Assembly (NCBI GenBank): GCA_963576725.1
Contig: OY755244.1
Coordinates: 77,003,620-77,067,619, forward strand
Length of the DNA stretch: 64,000 nucleotides
Reading direction: 5' to 3'
Source: Azorinus chamasolen
Taxonomy: Eukaryota > Mollusca > Bivalvia > Cardiida > Solecurtidae
Shown: positions 62,329 to 64,000 of the stretch, one piece after another
How the letters are laid out: each line of letters begins with the position of its first letter
How positions within the stretch are numbered: position 1 is the first letter of the stretch
Made by a program: the position numbers and the translations under genes
Notes under the pieces: model-generated
Seen by the model: the letters and a program-made list of their open reading frames with translations, nothing else
Told to the model about the DNA's origin: nothing
The model's database searches: none

Positions 62329-62540
62329 TTTATCCCTTTGAATGTGGGAAACAAGTGTACTGACTGGTATTTGCAAATACTGTAGAACCAGATCAGAGGG
62401 TTTCTCAATGAGCCTTCTGACCTGGGTCTGCATTGTTTGTCATTCACATTCCTCCAGTACATTTAAGCCTTTGCTACTGAATGTATCGTTAATGCTTAAC
62501 ACACTACTGAACCATAGCAGTTCACCATTCAAAGAGTTAT
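62329..62540 (+). mobile_element. TTAA-J element flanked by TTAT
   Basis: TTATCCCTTTGAATGTGGGA, GAAACAAGTGTACTGACTGG, hairpin TTGCAAATACTGTAGAACCA ... GGGTCTGCATTGTTTGTC, and a right end CACCATTCAAAGAGTTAT. Confidence 0.7.
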
Positions 62541-62999
62541 AGAACAACTCCCCAATAAATTGTTAATCCCTGCAGTGCTGTCAGCGTCAATTTTCTTTCT
62601 TTGCATTTCAATTTCAGCAAAAGCAAATACTGGTTATATTATAAGAATTGTCCATATATATTTCCACACAATGCTTTATTGCAATACATTCTTATATATG
62701 AAGCATTTCCAACGGCTGATTGGAGAATTGATCTGGATGCTTCACATCTGAGTTTCACCTGTGTATTCATAGCATGAACATATGCAACATAAAATAGCAA
62801 CCAATGCACCATACACTCCATTAAAGCATTATGTAATGGACAGCCACCCACCCACTACATCTGCTACACAGGGGTGCACAGGCAGTACAGAGAGCTCAAT
62901 CCTGTCAATAATGTAAGAAACAAGTGTTTGTCAATAAGCACCATGCACAAAACTATTGTACTTGGATATGAACACCAATGAGTGCACCCTACAGGCTAA
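62541..62999. other. Intronic sequence, nothing recognised
   Basis: A minus-strand segment near 62790-62915 is somewhat GC-richer and preceded by an AG, but neither frame resembles BRPF, so no exon is called. Confidence 0.35.
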
Positions 63000-63179
63000 T
63001 ACAGTAGAACCTGTCTACAGAAATAAACATGGGCATCTGTAAGAGCAACTGGTTGATTAATGCAGGATGAAAGTAATGCAGAAAGCTCCCAGGAACTTTC
63101 TGCATAACTTTCATCCTGCATTAGGCTACCACCTGTCTTAAAGCCTAGGAGACTAACACTATAGACAGGTTTTACTGTA
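63000..63179. mobile_element. TA-E element, complete
   Basis: A 180-bp copy, TACAGTAGAACCTGTCTACA to ATAGACAGGTTTTACTGTA. Palindrome AATGCAGGATGAAAGTAATG with complement around GCTCCCAGGAAC (about 63059-63122). Confidence 0.88.
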
Positions 63180-63260
63180 AGTGACAATTGCAAACATGTT
63201 GGACCCTCATGAGATGGCAAGTAATTCTCACAAGGATCAAACCTGTTTGACACTGATCAA
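63180..63260 (+). mobile_element. TTAA-F hairpin remnant
   Basis: GCAAACATGTTGGACCCTCA and CAAGGATCAAACCTGTTTGA. Confidence 0.5.
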
Positions 63261-63679
63261 TAAACAAATTTTGCTTGGCAGACCAAAAAGTTAAACCTCA
63301 ATCTAAGTCAGCTCTCTTGTGTGAATACTGATGATAAATGAATGTGGTGTATTGTCATCAACAGGATCCGCTTCAACAAGACTTAGGATAGAGGTTAATG
63401 TTTTTGGATTATAATAGGAATGGGTGCAAAATAAATGTGTACAAAAGAATCTTTCTTCAGTATTACATCCGTTTCATTGATCACATCAGCTGGGAGTATT
63501 GAGACCATGAAGTTTTGAACAGACTGTGTACTGGTAAACACAGTTTACTCTTATGGAGACAATCAGTGGATATGATGCACAAGTTTTTGGTTTATTTACA
63601 ATTGGCATTACCCTAGAATGCTGTGTCATGATCTGGATGTACACTGTGTAGTACAGCCATAGCATTCATTATACAAGTA
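63261..63679. other. Intronic sequence, nothing recognised
   Basis: No supported element or exon. Confidence 0.4.
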
Positions 63680-63874
63680 TAAACCCTTTCCCTGTTCTAT
63701 GTTTATTCCAAATTTCAATACACTCTGAATACTCTTGGAAAAAATAGTTATACTGAATTAAGGAAGGTGGAGCATTGTACCTATTTTAGAAAGTAAAGAC
63801 ACAGATCTTCATCTGATCTGGGTCTACTCTGTTTGCAAATGGGTAAAACACATTTATATGAAGGAAAGGGTTAA
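63680..63874 (-). mobile_element. TTAA-A element, left hairpin arm deleted
   Basis: TAAACCCTTTCCCTGTTCTA, the A body, then ACAGATCTTCATCTGATCTG (arm lost) and GGTCTACTCTGTTTGC to TTATATGAAGGAAAGGG. Confidence 0.82.
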
Positions 63875-64000
63875 ATCTTCACTCCATAAATATTCATGTA
63901 AGAAATAATGCATATATGGATATTTTTTATAAAAGCATAATCACAAATAAAAGAATGTTTGGTCATTATATGGTCAAATCTATATTATACCATAAGCAAA
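63871..64000 (-). mobile_element. TTAA-B element, cut by window end
   Basis: TTAAATCTTCACTCCATAAA, TTCATGTAAGAAATAATGC ... ACCATAAGCAAA at the last base. The hairpin would lie beyond the window. Confidence 0.75.

Noticed and set aside
62790..62915. Possible further BRPF exon on the minus strand
   Set aside because: There is an acceptor-like TTGACAG, but the translations do not resemble BRPF and no good donor follows in the needed phase.

Overview
The window is nuclear DNA of an animal, most likely a bivalve mollusc. It has no bacterial-style gene density, the longest open frame is 141 codons, and the only gene I recognise is split by introns of 21.3, 1.2 and 15.1 kb. Several arrays of roughly 150-170 bp tandem repeats are followed by a GACG-type microsatellite and a terminal hairpin. 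That layout is known from bivalve 'pearl' elements, which are related to non-autonomous Helitrons/Helentrons. I cannot name the species.

Gene: four minus-strand exons (59702-59619, 44482-44379, 43152-43010, 21724-21532) splice in phase into the C-terminal part of a BRPF1/peregrin-type protein, the scaffold of MOZ/MORF histone acetyltransferases. They encode a serine/acidic linker, the complete PWWP domain, the conserved C-terminal tail and the stop codon. The PHD fingers and bromodomain must lie beyond the right edge of the window. Two short plus-strand open segments near the left end (1183-1384 and 6089-6173) have good splice signals and signal-peptide-like leaders. They are only weak gene candidates.

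Everything else is dominated by short non-autonomous transposons. Names used here are mine. TTAA families start TTAACCC and end GGGTTAA, which suggests piggyBac-like mobilisation. TTAA-A (~250 bp) runs from CCCTTTCCCTCATATAAACG to ATAGAACAGGGAAAGGG. TTAA-B (~250 bp) runs from CCCTTTACTCCATAAATACG to TATTCATGGAGTAAAGGG. TTAA-C (~220-231 bp) runs from CCCATTACCTCATAGGC to TTATGGAGGAAAGGG. TTAA-D, F, H, J and L are less common. A, B, D, F, J and L carry variants of one central hairpin whose outer stem is GCAAACAG/CTGTTTGC, with a GACCC-containing inner stem in A, B, D, J and L and GGATCC in F. C has its own perfect palindrome. TA-E and TA-K (~180-205 bp, ends TACAGTA.../...TACTGTA) look like Tc1/mariner-pogo MITEs. 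A 1.13-1.17 kb element with similar ends (TA-pogo) occurs twice. G elements (~190-205 bp) are long inverted repeats ending CAGAGCT. HEL-1 to HEL-8 are the tandem-core Helentron-like elements.

Layout: 1-7 kb mixed repeats and the two exon candidates; 8.2-9.5 kb minisatellite; 9.7-21.5 kb hairpin elements downstream of the BRPF stop codon; 21.7-43.0 kb last BRPF intron, with both HEL-1 arrays, HEL-3 and one TA-pogo; 43.0-44.5 kb the two PWWP exons; 44.5-59.6 kb a second long intron with HEL-2, HEL-4 and the second TA-pogo; 59.7-64 kb more intron with HEL-8. Elements are often nested or joined end to end, so relative ages can be read directly.
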